DNA of 64,000 nt from Lewinellaceae bacterium. GTDB lineage: Bacteria; Bacteroidota; Bacteroidia; Chitinophagales; Saprospiraceae. The position numbers and the translations under genes are program-made. The first letter of the stretch is position 1. The number at the start of each line of letters is the position of its first letter. Of the stretch, positions 36,201-44,223 are shown in pieces. The DNA is taken from the NCBI GenBank assembly GCA_020636405.1, contig JACJXW010000004.1, positions 3,150,001 through 3,214,000 on the forward strand, given 5' to 3'. Below the pieces are notes generated by a model that was given only the letters and a program-made list of their open reading frames with translations, did not search any database and was not told the origin of the DNA.

Positions 36201-38723
36201 ACAGGGGCTTATACCTATACCTGGCGGGATGCCTCGATGGATATCGTGGCATTCAGTGCAGTTCAGTCCAACCTTCCTGCCGGTCAGTATTTTCTGGAGG
36301 TAGTGGATGAAAATGGCTGTGGCCTGACGGATACCATTACGGCCTTTGAACCCTCTGCCCTGGCTTACCAGTTTGCTATTCAACCTGCCAGCTGTCCGGG
36401 TGTAAACGATGGCATCATCAGCCTGCAAATATCCGGCGGCACTCCAGGATATACCTATAACTGGAATGACATCGGAAATGGCCCGGCCACCCGAACCGGA
36501 TTGGCCACCGGCAATTATACCATAATGGCCACCGACCTCAATGGTTGCCTTCTGTCTATTGAAGTGGAAGTAGAAAGCCCGCAGCCGATAGAGCTCGACT
36601 TTACTACAACCCCGGTATCCTGCGTAGGCAATACCGATGGACAGGCCACAGTTCAACCTTCCGGTGGTTCCGGGGGGTATTCTTATTCCTGGGCGGACGG
36701 ACAAAGTACTCCGACTGCCACAGGCTTGTCTTCCGGCCCGATTCTGGTGGTAGTAACCGATGACAATGGTTGTCAGGCTTCCGGAATCGCCACGGTAGAA
36801 GCAGCGTCCGTCCTTTCGCTTCAACTGGATGGTACTGCTCCGGCCTGTTTTGGCAGCGCCGATGGTTCCGCAACGGCAATAGCCCAGGGGGGAGCGGGGG
36901 GGTATTCTTATTTGTGGAGTAACGGGCAGGCTGGGGCCACGGCTACCGGGCTTTCTTCCGGCCCTTATCTTGTGACGGTCACGGATGGGAATGGCTGCTC
37001 GGCCTTAGATTCTTTGTTTTTGACTGGCCCCGATATCCTCACCAGTACGATCGATGTGGAGACGGCTACTTGTAATCCCGATCCCGATGGTTCGGCGTTA
37101 GCCAATGTTCAGGGAGGGACCCCCCCCTATAACTACTTGTGGAGTAACGGGCAGAGCCAGGCTGCGGCCGTCAATCTGGCAATGGGCACCTATATCTTGA
37201 CCATAACTGATGCCAATGGGTGTCTGCTGGCCGATACTGCTGTGGTGAGTGGCATAGCTCCGGTTCGCCTGAGCCTGGAGAAAATGGATGTCAGCTGCAA
37301 TGGTGGTGGCGATGGCTCTGTGGCAGCCTTTGCCGAAGGAGGCAGCGGCGCCTACGTCTTTAACTGGAGCACAGGGGGCTCTTCCGGCCCGCAGATAACC
37401 AACCTCACGGCAGGAAATTATTCGGTTACGGTATCCGATGAACTGGGGTGTACGGCAACGGCTTCAATTGCTGTCGGTGAGCCTTCTTCCATTGTTCTGG
37501 TTGCCGAGGCGGGCAGAGTATCTTGTGCAGGGGATATGGACGGAAGTATTCTTGCCACTGTCTCCGCGGGTACGCCGCCTTACAGTATTCGTTGGAGTAC
37601 AGGAGATACTACTCTGGCAGCCAATGGATTGGGGGTCGGCCTTTATTCGGTGACAGTAACCGATGCCAACGGTTGTCAGGCCAGTCAGAATGCACAGGTG
37701 GTGGAAGCCAGCCCCATCGACGTTTCAATCGAAACGGAGGATGCCACTTGTTACGGTGAAGCCAGCGGAAGCGCAAGTGTACAGGCCATCGGCGGATTGC
37801 CTCCATTATCCTATCAGTGGGATAACGGCACAACAGGGCCTGTCCTTGAGAATGCGCCGGGAGGAAATTATACATTATCCATCACCGATGCGGCAGGCTG
37901 TGAGGTAGTGGAAGAGGTGGTAGTCGGCCAGCCGCTGGGGCCATTAGCGGCAACGGTAACGCCTGTGGATGTCAGTTGTTTTGGTAAAGATGATGGGCGA
38001 TTGGAGATTGAAGCTTCCGGTGGAACTCCATTTTACCGGTACAGCCTGGATGGGGATTTCTTTTCGGGCAGCAATATTTTTATTGGACTGGAACCATCAA
38101 CTTATACGGTTTACATTCGGGATATAAGGGGGTGCATCTTTCGCGCCAGCCAGGTATCCATTGAGGAACCGGAGCCAATCGTGGTCGAACTGGGAGAGAC
38201 CAGGGCCGTAGGTTTCGGCACCGGCATACAGCTGTTTCCCGAAATTACGGGTGGGGTAGGGACTTTATTCTATGCATGGGAGTCACAAGATACCAGTATT
38301 CTGGACTGCTTCGATTGCTTTGCGCCAACAGCAACAGTAACTTCTCAGGCCAGTATCGAACTGACGGTAACGGATTCCGATGGCTGCACCGGGAAAGATA
38401 TTGTAACCGTATATCCTCAGAAAGACCGGCCTATTTTTGTGCCTACTGGTTTTACGCCTAACGGAGATAGCAGCAACGACCGTTTGCTGGTGCATGCCAA
38501 AGAAGATATCGAGATCCTGGTTCTGTATTTCAGGATCTATGACCGATGGGGCGAATTGCTTTTTGAGTCTGGCGAGTTTTCACCCAACGATGAGGGTAGA
38601 GGGTGGGACGGTACCTTCCGCGGGCAGCCTGTACAGGGCGGCGTTTACATCTGGCATGTCGGGGTCGAATTCGTCGATGGCAATAAGGAAGAATATAGCG
38701 GCCATACGACTTTGATCAGATAA
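33279..38723 (+). CDS. SprB-repeat surface adhesin with choice-of-anchor L and T9SS type B (CHU_C) tail
   Basis: A 1814-aa secreted surface protein. Order: signal peptide (about 1-26); choice-of-anchor L domain (about 35-290, FFQNGDDEVGLGRGIVMSTG, RFRYVFASEEYPEY); Calx-beta-like stretch (about 300-395); a proprotein-convertase P-type beta domain (about 430-585); a fibronectin-III-like domain (about 630-710); twelve SprB-type repeats of about 75 residues (about 720-1640), each with a start like C-x-G-x-x-D-G and a GG-x-(P/G)-x-Y-x-x-x-W core; and the gliding-associated C-terminal domain (PTGFTPNGDSSND...WDGTFRGQPVQGGVYIWHV). SprB is the motile adhesin of gliding Flavobacterium; a similar role is inferred. 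Confidence 0.88.
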   Translation: MKAHQKTDWKLALYIVTLAAPLSLLGQPLEVSNAPPITPENLITNIFLGEGVEVLNVQFQGSSSAVGFFQNGDDEVGLGRGIVMSTGYAVSAPGIIGVDASGGIQASESASGPAADPDMQALSGTTDINDLVSYTITFIPISDTLRFRYVFASEEYPEYVCSDFNDVFGFFISGPGINGPFSGNAENIALIPETSLPVAINNVNPGVVGANGTVINCTPPSGSLAYSQYYNNNNGSANRPVFDGLTDVFTAEAVVFPCSTYTIKLVICDVADELFDSGVFLEAKSFGTGSLNVKAATVSLDGSVAEGCTQGELVFSLPVPAESNYPIDYRILGTAENGVDYEFVPPGLFIPAGDSILSIPIIAFDDGIPEGTETIIIDVQRDPCNRDTIVIPIKENILLKPELRTDTSVCPGSPVLLDGTVNVPVPEPPSFHNEDTLVISPHNVTLYSDVNVFGVLPADLGPGVIRSVCIEDLQTTWVDDLRIFLISPGGQFLELVTDIGNAGDNFIGTCFTPLATTPITSLGVADQPFTGEFAPEGLWEDLYGDGRPTNGTWRLVLFDKFFADTPVLNRWSITFTPLYEIKYSWQPSAGLSCTDCPAPQANPDSTATYILTAADSYGCESYDTVTIEVLPVLEAPQLACAAVTDNSITVSWPNVTDAMGYEVNVDDTGWVPANGANTHTVTGLTLSTTVHFQVRAVGPCGSLTASIECTTPNCVPPTLQVNSITDASCFGSADGGFTLSASEGTPPYQFVANGQTNSSGIFNGLPAGTYLVQAIDAAGCPVSQQVMVNQPDSLQAEQVIDPVSCIGLADGRATLDITGGIGPFTFSWSDGQIDSVATGLTAGNYQLFVTDANGCSTSFDVEVGEPAALEIVVATDSMRCTGVANGRATVAATGGSGNYTFDFGAGILIGTSPNHAVGLSAGSYAVTVTDSRGCEAVANYDIGEPLPLQSQLSATDALCSGDASATVSAVVSGGTGAYTYTWRDASMDIVAFSAVQSNLPAGQYFLEVVDENGCGLTDTITAFEPSALAYQFAIQPASCPGVNDGIISLQISGGTPGYTYNWNDIGNGPATRTGLATGNYTIMATDLNGCLLSIEVEVESPQPIELDFTTTPVSCVGNTDGQATVQPSGGSGGYSYSWADGQSTPTATGLSSGPILVVVTDDNGCQASGIATVEAASVLSLQLDGTAPACFGSADGSATAIAQGGAGGYSYLWSNGQAGATATGLSSGPYLVTVTDGNGCSALDSLFLTGPDILTSTIDVETATCNPDPDGSALANVQGGTPPYNYLWSNGQSQAAAVNLAMGTYILTITDANGCLLADTAVVSGIAPVRLSLEKMDVSCNGGGDGSVAAFAEGGSGAYVFNWSTGGSSGPQITNLTAGNYSVTVSDELGCTATASIAVGEPSSIVLVAEAGRVSCAGDMDGSILATVSAGTPPYSIRWSTGDTTLAANGLGVGLYSVTVTDANGCQASQNAQVVEASPIDVSIETEDATCYGEASGSASVQAIGGLPPLSYQWDNGTTGPVLENAPGGNYTLSITDAAGCEVVEEVVVGQPLGPLAATVTPVDVSCFGKDDGRLEIEASGGTPFYRYSLDGDFFSGSNIFIGLEPSTYTVYIRDIRGCIFRASQVSIEEPEPIVVELGETRAVGFGTGIQLFPEITGGVGTLFYAWESQDTSILDCFDCFAPTATVTSQASIELTVTDSDGCTGKDIVTVYPQKDRPIFVPTGFTPNGDSSNDRLLVHAKEDIEILVLYFRIYDRWGELLFESGEFSPNDEGRGWDGTFRGQPVQGGVYIWHVGVEFVDGNKEEYSGHTTLIR

Positions 38724-38770
38724 ATTCTGTAAGTAAGAGCCTGGCCGGTGTAGGAATTTCTGGAGAGGAA

Positions 38771-38800
38771 TAAAAAAGCTCCGGCGAATGGCCGGAGCTT
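38771..38800 (-). terminator. Intrinsic terminator of the sigma/anti-sigma-like operon
   Basis: AAGCTCCGGC (38776-38785) pairs perfectly with GCCGGAGCTT (38791-38800) around a five-base loop. On the minus strand the hairpin is followed by a U-run (A-run at 38772-38777 on the plus strand). It lies 54 bases beyond the stop of the anti-sigma-like gene. It may also slow plus-strand transcripts of the adhesin. Confidence 0.8.
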
Positions 38801-38853
38801 CTGCGTGAAAAGTAAAAGTCAGCGTGTTGTACTTTTACCGGCATCAGAGCCGG

Positions 38854-40620
38854 TTAAAATTGAAGGATCGCTCTGACATCTTGTTCGTTGAGGATCTCTT
38901 TGTCGATTAGCTTGAGCTGAAAAGTGTATGTCTCTTTATTCGGATTGATGTTCTGAAAATCTTCCGGCCTCATCCGGGCAATCTTGCCGTCGTCGGTAAC
39001 GATCCAGAGCAAGTTGTCCGAACTGGGGTCAAAGTGCAGGGGCGTCTCATCGGTAGCGTACAGGCGGTAGACTGTATTTTGGCTCCGGTCGGCCAGATAG
39101 GCGGTGTGGTTGCGGTAGAAATTGCCGTGCTGGTCCTTGAAAGTCGCCTGTATCCGCTTTTCGGAAGGAGGTATCAGGCGGTCGCAGTTCCAGTAACCGA
39201 AGCCGGTTGCTTTAAAGCGATTGACAACTTTGCGCCGTACGAGGTATTGGGTCGCTTCTCCGAATTCCAGGCCTGCGGCGCGCAATGCGTCCAGTTTATT
39301 GTCATATTCTTTAAGCGCTTCTGCTTTTTGCCGTTCAATCTGTACCTGTAAGGCCCGTTTCTGTTCTTTTGCCTTAGCTTCCCATTCGGACATAGCGGAT
39401 TCAAAATCCCTGTATTCCGCTTCGTAGCGGAGCAGGGCATTTTCATAATCATTGCCGGTCAGAACCGGGCTCACGATGAGGGTCAGCTGGTTTTGTGGAT
39501 GAATGAGGGTCAGCTCGTAATCCCGGTTGTTGGCCGGGCGAATCCGTACGGATTGCCAGCTGACACTGAACGCTCGTTCGTCGAAGGCAGGGCTGCTGGG
39601 CGATATTTGCCAGATCACGCCTTTGTACATCTGCTGGAGCTTGGCCAACTCGTCCTGTACCTGTCCGTTTTGGTTGTCTTCAACATTCAGGCTCCCATCG
39701 AGGAAATTGAGTTCCAGCGTAGGCCTACCTGGGTCGGCCCGGAAAGGGCGAAGCGGTTCTACAGGCTTGGGAAGGGCTGCTTCTATGGCCTGCAGTTCAC
39801 CGGCGGCCTTAGCTTCGATGGCGTCGTACTGCCTGAGCAGTTCTTGCTTATGATCGAATAGCGGATCGTTGGCTTCAATGATTTCGTCATTGATGAATTG
39901 AATGTTGTCGATATCCTGATAAAGCCACTCCCGGGAGAAGGTGTCCAGTTGATAGACATGGTAACGAGGAGGGACGTTGAGATTGAGGCTGGGCACGATG
40001 ATCTCAGAGACCAGTTCAACGTCTATGTTTTTTCCCGGTACCAGCTGCACCCGCTGGCCATCCTTTTCGGCATAGATCTCTATCATTCCGGCCGATTCCA
40101 GATGGTATTGTACTCCGGCCGAATCATAGGCCAGGGGAATACCGGAGAGGAAAAAGTCCACGTAATCGTGCATTTCCCGGTAGTGAATGTCCACTTCGCC
40201 TTCGATCAGTTTGCCGCGGTTGTCGGCAAAGGCAGCCGCAGGCACCACCAGTCGTGAACCGCTGGGGTACTCATAAACGCCGCCCTGGTTGGCATCCACG
40301 CGGAAGCTGGTGAATTGCGGCTGAATTTTTTCAGACAGAGGAGGCTTGACAAAATCCTGCTGAGCGAAGTATTCTTCAGCAGACAGAGCGGGCTTATCCG
40401 GGGCGGAGAATACACCACCCAGCACGATAGCGATGGCAGCCACAGCCGCAGCGGCGGCACTGCTTATCGACAGCACCCGTAGCCGGCGTATCCTGCGGAT
40501 GTGCCGCTCCTCATGCTGCCCTTTGAACTGCCGGAGCAGGGCGCCAAAGTCTTTGTGGCGCCGGATCTCCTCGCGGGAAGGTAGCCGGGGGTTGATTTTG
40601 AAATTGTAGTTGTTGCCCAT
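38854..40620 (-). CDS. Membrane protein with large periplasmic region, putative anti-sigma factor
   Basis: A 588-aa single-pass protein: a basic cytoplasmic N-terminus of about 47 residues, a transmembrane helix at about 48-71, and a large periplasmic part. Its beginning resembles ZU5-like domains (GGVYEYPSGSRLVVPAAAF, FFLSGIPLAYDS, LESAGMIEIYA), followed by a long helical or coiled-coil stretch (about 395-455, rich in Glu/Lys/Gln). It follows the ECF sigma gene by 44 bp, which, with the topology, suggests sigma-factor control; no classical zinc anti-sigma motif (HxxxCxxC) is present. The same ectodomain style occurs in Bacteroidota proteins of unknown role. Confidence 0.65.
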   Translation of the reverse strand: MGNNYNFKINPRLPSREEIRRHKDFGALLRQFKGQHEERHIRRIRRLRVLSISSAAAAAVAAIAIVLGGVFSAPDKPALSAEEYFAQQDFVKPPLSEKIQPQFTSFRVDANQGGVYEYPSGSRLVVPAAAFADNRGKLIEGEVDIHYREMHDYVDFFLSGIPLAYDSAGVQYHLESAGMIEIYAEKDGQRVQLVPGKNIDVELVSEIIVPSLNLNVPPRYHVYQLDTFSREWLYQDIDNIQFINDEIIEANDPLFDHKQELLRQYDAIEAKAAGELQAIEAALPKPVEPLRPFRADPGRPTLELNFLDGSLNVEDNQNGQVQDELAKLQQMYKGVIWQISPSSPAFDERAFSVSWQSVRIRPANNRDYELTLIHPQNQLTLIVSPVLTGNDYENALLRYEAEYRDFESAMSEWEAKAKEQKRALQVQIERQKAEALKEYDNKLDALRAAGLEFGEATQYLVRRKVVNRFKATGFGYWNCDRLIPPSEKRIQATFKDQHGNFYRNHTAYLADRSQNTVYRLYATDETPLHFDPSSDNLLWIVTDDGKIARMRPEDFQNINPNKETYTFQLKLIDKEILNEQDVRAILQF

Positions 40621-40664
40621 ATCATTTTGTGGTTTACACGCTGGCAGGCAGCGTCATTCAACCA

Positions 40665-41225
40665 TCAACTCATCTTTTTTTTCATTCTGCTCAGTATCCG
40701 GAAAGTCTTTACCTTGGCGTTGTTTTCCGTAATGCCGAGTATCTCTGCAATTTCTTTGTAAGGCCGTTCCTCGAAAAAACGAAGCTCGATCAATTGCAGG
40801 TCATCTTCTTTGAGGCCATCTAATGTTTCAAGTAGCAGTTGCCGGTGTTGTTCGTCATCGCGTTCTTCGATCTCGTCGAACAGGCCGGAGATGTTGGTTT
40901 CTTCCATACTTACAACCCGGCCCTTTTTCATCTTGCGGTAGTGTTGCGCCACTTCATTGCTGGCAATTCGATACAGCCAGGCGGAGAAAGGCACACCTTT
41001 ATATTCGTAGCTATTAATGCGTTGTAAAGCTTTCAGGAAAACCTGGGAACAGAGGTCTGCAGTCAGCGCTTCATCCGTGGTCCGGCGGAAAACGAAGAGG
41101 AAAATATCTTCATAATAACGCTCATAGAGCGGCCGGAACAAGGCGGGGTCACCTTGAGCAGCTTGCACTTCTAGCCACTCTTCCTGCATTTCTGCCGCAG
41201 AAACAGTCCTTTTGGGCGCGCTCAT
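40665..41225 (-). CDS. ECF-type RNA polymerase sigma factor
   Basis: A 186-aa sigma-70 family regulator. Region 2 spans about 30-100 (FRPLYERYYEDIFLFVFRRT, FLKALQRINSYEYKGVPFSAWLYRIASNEV) and region 4 about 125-182 (DLQLIELRFFEERPYKEIAEILGITENNAKVKTFRIL). ATG 41225 is preferred; the frame extends 16 codons upstream. It probably directs transcription of an envelope-related regulon and its own operon with the downstream membrane gene. Confidence 0.9.
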   Translation of the reverse strand: MSAPKRTVSAAEMQEEWLEVQAAQGDPALFRPLYERYYEDIFLFVFRRTTDEALTADLCSQVFLKALQRINSYEYKGVPFSAWLYRIASNEVAQHYRKMKKGRVVSMEETNISGLFDEIEERDDEQHRQLLLETLDGLKEDDLQLIELRFFEERPYKEIAEILGITENNAKVKTFRILSRMKKKMS

Positions 41226-41481
41226 TCGAACGGTTTTTGCAAGAGTACGGCTAAATTGCAAATTCGAAAGCATTAAATAAAAATTTTTTCCATAAAGTGC
41301 CCCGGGGCTTCGTCCTAAGGAACATCGGAAAAGCGATGAAGTCTTGAAAGGTTTCCTCTCTAGTGTTCCATCCTCATAATGGGGAACGGAAAAAAGGTTA
41401 CAACCTGCCGGAAAAATATTTTCACAGGCCTAACGTGGGGCGCTCTCCGTTATACCAGAAGGCGGTGTGTTTTCAAATTAT

Positions 41482-41489
41482 TATCTTGG
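41482..41489 (+). promoter_or_regulatory. -7-like box TATCTTGG
   Basis: TATCTTGG differs from TAnnTTTG at one base. It would start transcription near 41496, after the in-frame upstream start at 41467, so the acyltransferase should begin at ATG 41524. Confidence 0.35.
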
Positions 41490-41523
41490 CGGGAGTTTTT
41501 ACAAATCAACAGAACCCAACGGA

Positions 41524-42828
41524 ATGCTTTATCATATAGTTAGGCCGATTGCCAGGCTCGGCCTGAAAGCTTTTTACCGTAAGATCTTCCTTTCTCATAC
41601 CGAACGCATCCCCCGGAATGAGGCAGTGATCCTCGCAGCCAACCATCCAACAGCTTTCCTGGAACCCTGTATCCTGGCCTGCTTTCTCGATCGCCCTTTG
41701 TATTTCCTGGCCAGAGGCGATCTGTTTAAAAAACCATTTTACGCCCGTTTACTCAGAGGACTGAACATCCTGCCGGTATTTCGCCTGAAAGACGGGGGCT
41801 ATGGTAAGTTAAAGGATAATTATTCAACGTTCGAGGCCTGTTACCAGGCACTGGCCCACCGCAGAACCATCATGATCCTGGCAGAGGGGCGGACCAAGCA
41901 GGAGAAACGCCTGGGAGCCCTGCAGAAGGGTACTGCCCGGATTGCTTTGGGCACTCTGGAGCGACATCCGGGGGACCTGGAAGAGGTGTACATCGTTCCG
42001 GTAGGGGTTAGTTTTACCTATGCTGACCAGCCCAGGTCCGAAGTGATGATCGATTTTGGCGAACCGATCCGTACCAGCCATTATCTCCAGGAATTGGAAG
42101 AGAATGCCAATCATGCTATGGCTTCCCTAACCGATACCTTGCGGGAACGGTTGGAAAAGAGCATGGTCATCATTAAGGACCCTGAAGATGATGAATTGGC
42201 CGAGTATCTCCTCCGCATTTTTCGAAATGAGAGTGCCCAGCCTGCGCTGCCGGCTATTGCTCACCACAGCGCCCCACTTGAATTGGAAATGAAGGTTGCC
42301 GATACCATTAACCGCCTGCCGAAAAAAGAAAAAAAGAGGCTACACCTTCAAACCTCGGCCTATTTTGAGGAAGTGGAGCGCATCGGAACGGACGATCAGG
42401 CTTTAATGGAAACAGCTTGGAACCCAACCAGGAGCCGGCTGGCTCTTTTCTTGGGTTTCCCCTTCTTTCTCATGGGGTATATCTGGAACTATCCCCCGGT
42501 TTGGTTGGCCAAATATATATCTGATACTCAGGTGGAAACCCTCGAGTTTAAAGCTCCGGTCCGGTGGGCCGCTAATCTTGGAACTCACCTCGTTTATCTC
42601 CTGGCTTGGGTATTGGTTGCTGCCTTTACCCGTGCATGGATCATACTGCCCATGGTAGCCGTTCTGCTTTTGTTGGGGTATTTGTCTTTGTACTACGTGG
42701 AGTTTCACGCCCGCTTCCGGAAAAACCATAGCGCTGGCAAGCTTTCCGAAGAGGAAAAGGTAAGATTACGGAATAAAAGGGCGGAAATTTTGCAGTCTTT
42801 TAAAAAAATGGAGGCGAGTTATGCCTGA
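41524..42828 (+). CDS. PlsC-type acyltransferase with C-terminal membrane segment
   Basis: A 434-aa membrane-associated acyltransferase, probably acting on glycerol-3-phosphate or lysophosphatidic acid. Motif I is NHPTAFLEP (about 39-47), where related Bacteroidota proteins have NHPN-x-x-x-D; here the acidic residue is Glu. Motif III is AEGRTKQEKRLGALQKGTARIAL (EGR-type), and a VPVGVSF strand follows. Two to three hydrophobic helices lie at about 320-400, an addition beyond the catalytic domain, as in GPAT/DHAPAT-like bacterial homologues. The start follows from the -7 box at 41482. Confidence 0.8.
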   Translation: MLYHIVRPIARLGLKAFYRKIFLSHTERIPRNEAVILAANHPTAFLEPCILACFLDRPLYFLARGDLFKKPFYARLLRGLNILPVFRLKDGGYGKLKDNYSTFEACYQALAHRRTIMILAEGRTKQEKRLGALQKGTARIALGTLERHPGDLEEVYIVPVGVSFTYADQPRSEVMIDFGEPIRTSHYLQELEENANHAMASLTDTLRERLEKSMVIIKDPEDDELAEYLLRIFRNESAQPALPAIAHHSAPLELEMKVADTINRLPKKEKKRLHLQTSAYFEEVERIGTDDQALMETAWNPTRSRLALFLGFPFFLMGYIWNYPPVWLAKYISDTQVETLEFKAPVRWAANLGTHLVYLLAWVLVAAFTRAWIILPMVAVLLLLGYLSLYYVEFHARFRKNHSAGKLSEEEKVRLRNKRAEILQSFKKMEASYA

Positions 42829-42847
42829 GGGTGGTAGGTGCGCTGCC

Positions 42848-42952
42848 TTAAAACTCCTTGTTACTCTTTTGAAACCTTCTGTCCAGGTCTCCGGCAAGGC
42901 CAAGGAGAAATAGATAAAAAAATATAATTCCTGCGATCAAGAGAAAATTCAT
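42848..42952 (-). CDS. Possible 34-aa single-helix membrane protein
   Basis: A short frame encodes MNFLLIAGIIFFYLFLLGLAG followed by the charged tail DLDRRFQKSNKEF. That is one hydrophobic helix of about 20 residues with a positively charged end, the usual form of small bacterial membrane proteins. It is alone in the 42829-43157 spacer. There is no independent support such as a clear ribosome site, so it remains a candidate; the remaining spacer holds only a terminator. Confidence 0.35.
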   Translation of the reverse strand: MNFLLIAGIIFFYLFLLGLAGDLDRRFQKSNKEF

Positions 42953-43094
42953 GGTCCTGGTTTTTTCTGCTTGGTACTAAGCGTGGTTAGATTTAAATAT
43001 TGTACAGGATGGTTTTATTTTGGTTAAATGCAGGAGAGTAACGCAGAAAATTCTCAAGTTGTTTCAACTTTTTTGCCTTATAACGGAGTCTTAA

Positions 43095-43122
43095 CAAAAA
43101 AGCTGTCCCCTGAGGGACAGCT
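43095..43122 (-). terminator. Intrinsic terminator of the PepSY-like lipoprotein gene
   Basis: AGCTGTCCC (43101-43109) pairs perfectly with GGGACAGCT (43114-43122) around a four-base loop. On the minus strand it is followed by a U-run (A-run at 43096-43101). It lies 36 bases past the stop of the gene at 43158. Confidence 0.85.
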
Positions 43123-43157
43123 CTGAAAAAATGGTATGTAGTTAGTAATAGGGAATC

Positions 43158-44189
43158 CTAATCTTCAGAACAGATCAGGCTGCCATCTTCAGAAAAAATG
43201 GCTTGAATATCATCGTCGTCATCTCCTGGTTGTCTAATCTCTACCTGGTATTGCTTGCTCCCGTCTTCCATTAAAAGCTCTCTGACATCATCGTCCTCAA
43301 CCTGATAGCCCGCATATGTGCTGGCAATGGCATCAGTAACGGCTTGTGGGAGATCCTGCTCTTCGATCCTTTGCGCAGAGTAGAGAAAGTCACCATCCGT
43401 ATCGAAATACAGTTTGATGTCCTCGCCTTCCAGTTCTACCTCATAGGCTTGCACACCTCCACAAAGGCGCTCTCTGTCGATCTCGTCAATACTGGAACCG
43501 GAATAATTGGCCTGAATGTAGGCATTGATAGTGGTATATATATTGTCGTCATAGTCGTCGTCATCATCATCATCATCGTCTCCATCGTCATCGTCTCCAT
43601 CATCATCGTCTCCATCGTCGTCGTCTCCATCGTCGTCGTCTCCATCGTCGTCATCGTTACACAGGAAGGTTCCATCCTGGGAGAAATAGAGTTCGGTGCC
43701 ATCTGCCAGTTCTATTTCGAAAAAGCTCATTCCGTATTCCCAATCGATTTCGGATATGTCAATAGGGATGTCGGGGAAATTGGTTTCTAGATAGTCAAGG
43801 ATGGCAGCCGGCAGGTCGTCAATAGCTACACTCTGGCTGGATTGACTGTCTCCAAATGAGATGACGGTACCATCCGTTTCGAAATAGAATTCTATCGCAT
43901 TGCCCTCATATTCTATATCAATGCCGAATCGGATCTCCCGGGAATCCAGAAATTGTTCGATGTCGTCGAAGGTGAAGCCAGGGTAGTTTTCAGACAGGTA
44001 ATTGCGGACCTCATCCGGCAGTTCATCCGGGCTGATTCGGACGCCATTTTCGCAGGGGGTAAAGATCCCGTTCGGATTGGCGCCCAGCGGCCCGTTATTC
44101 GGGGTGAAGCCGAGGTTGTCTTCGGGATTACAGCCGGACAAGAATAGGAGGAAGCCTGTAAGGAACGCGCTGAGAGATAACTTTGTCAT
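43158..44189 (-). CDS. PepSY-like repeat lipoprotein with Asp-rich linker
   Basis: A 343-aa lipoprotein: signal ending LSGC (Cys20). It contains four units of the PepSY-like/DUF2874 type, each with a helix (LPDEVRNYLSENYPG, LPAAILDYLETNFPD, IYTTINAYIQANYSG, LPQAVTDAIASTYAG) and a following hairpin ending F-x-x-D-G (ETDG, SQDG, DTDG, SEDG). Between units two and three lies an acidic linker, residues 179-215, built of repeated GDDDD units, likely calcium-binding or simply a spacer. The role is unknown; related proteins are periplasmic or surface. It is 34 bp downstream of the dockerin protein gene, so possibly cotranscribed. Confidence 0.75.
   Translation of the reverse strand: MTKLSLSAFLTGFLLFLSGCNPEDNLGFTPNNGPLGANPNGIFTPCENGVRISPDELPDEVRNYLSENYPGFTFDDIEQFLDSREIRFGIDIEYEGNAIEFYFETDGTVISFGDSQSSQSVAIDDLPAAILDYLETNFPDIPIDISEIDWEYGMSFFEIELADGTELYFSQDGTFLCNDDDDGDDDDGDDDDGDDDDGDDDDGDDDDDDDDDYDDNIYTTINAYIQANYSGSSIDEIDRERLCGGVQAYEVELEGEDIKLYFDTDGDFLYSAQRIEEQDLPQAVTDAIASTYAGYQVEDDDVRELLMEDGSKQYQVEIRQPGDDDDDIQAIFSEDGSLICSED
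43545..43655. repeat. In-frame minisatellite coding the poly-Asp linker
   Basis: Inside the PepSY-like gene, a 15-bp unit of the form GAC GAT GGA GAC GAC (Asp-Asp-Gly-Asp-Asp) is repeated about five times, then dissolves into GAT/GAC codons only. Gain or loss of a unit keeps the frame, so linker length could vary among strains. Confidence 0.7.
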
Positions 44190-44223
44190 AGCACTAAAAG
44201 GTTTTTGGTTCTAAACTTGATAT

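Noticed and set aside
33279..38723. Horizontal transfer of the adhesin gene
   Set aside because: The repeats are internal SprB units, the T9SS tail suits the host, and no mobility gene or flanking repeat was seen.
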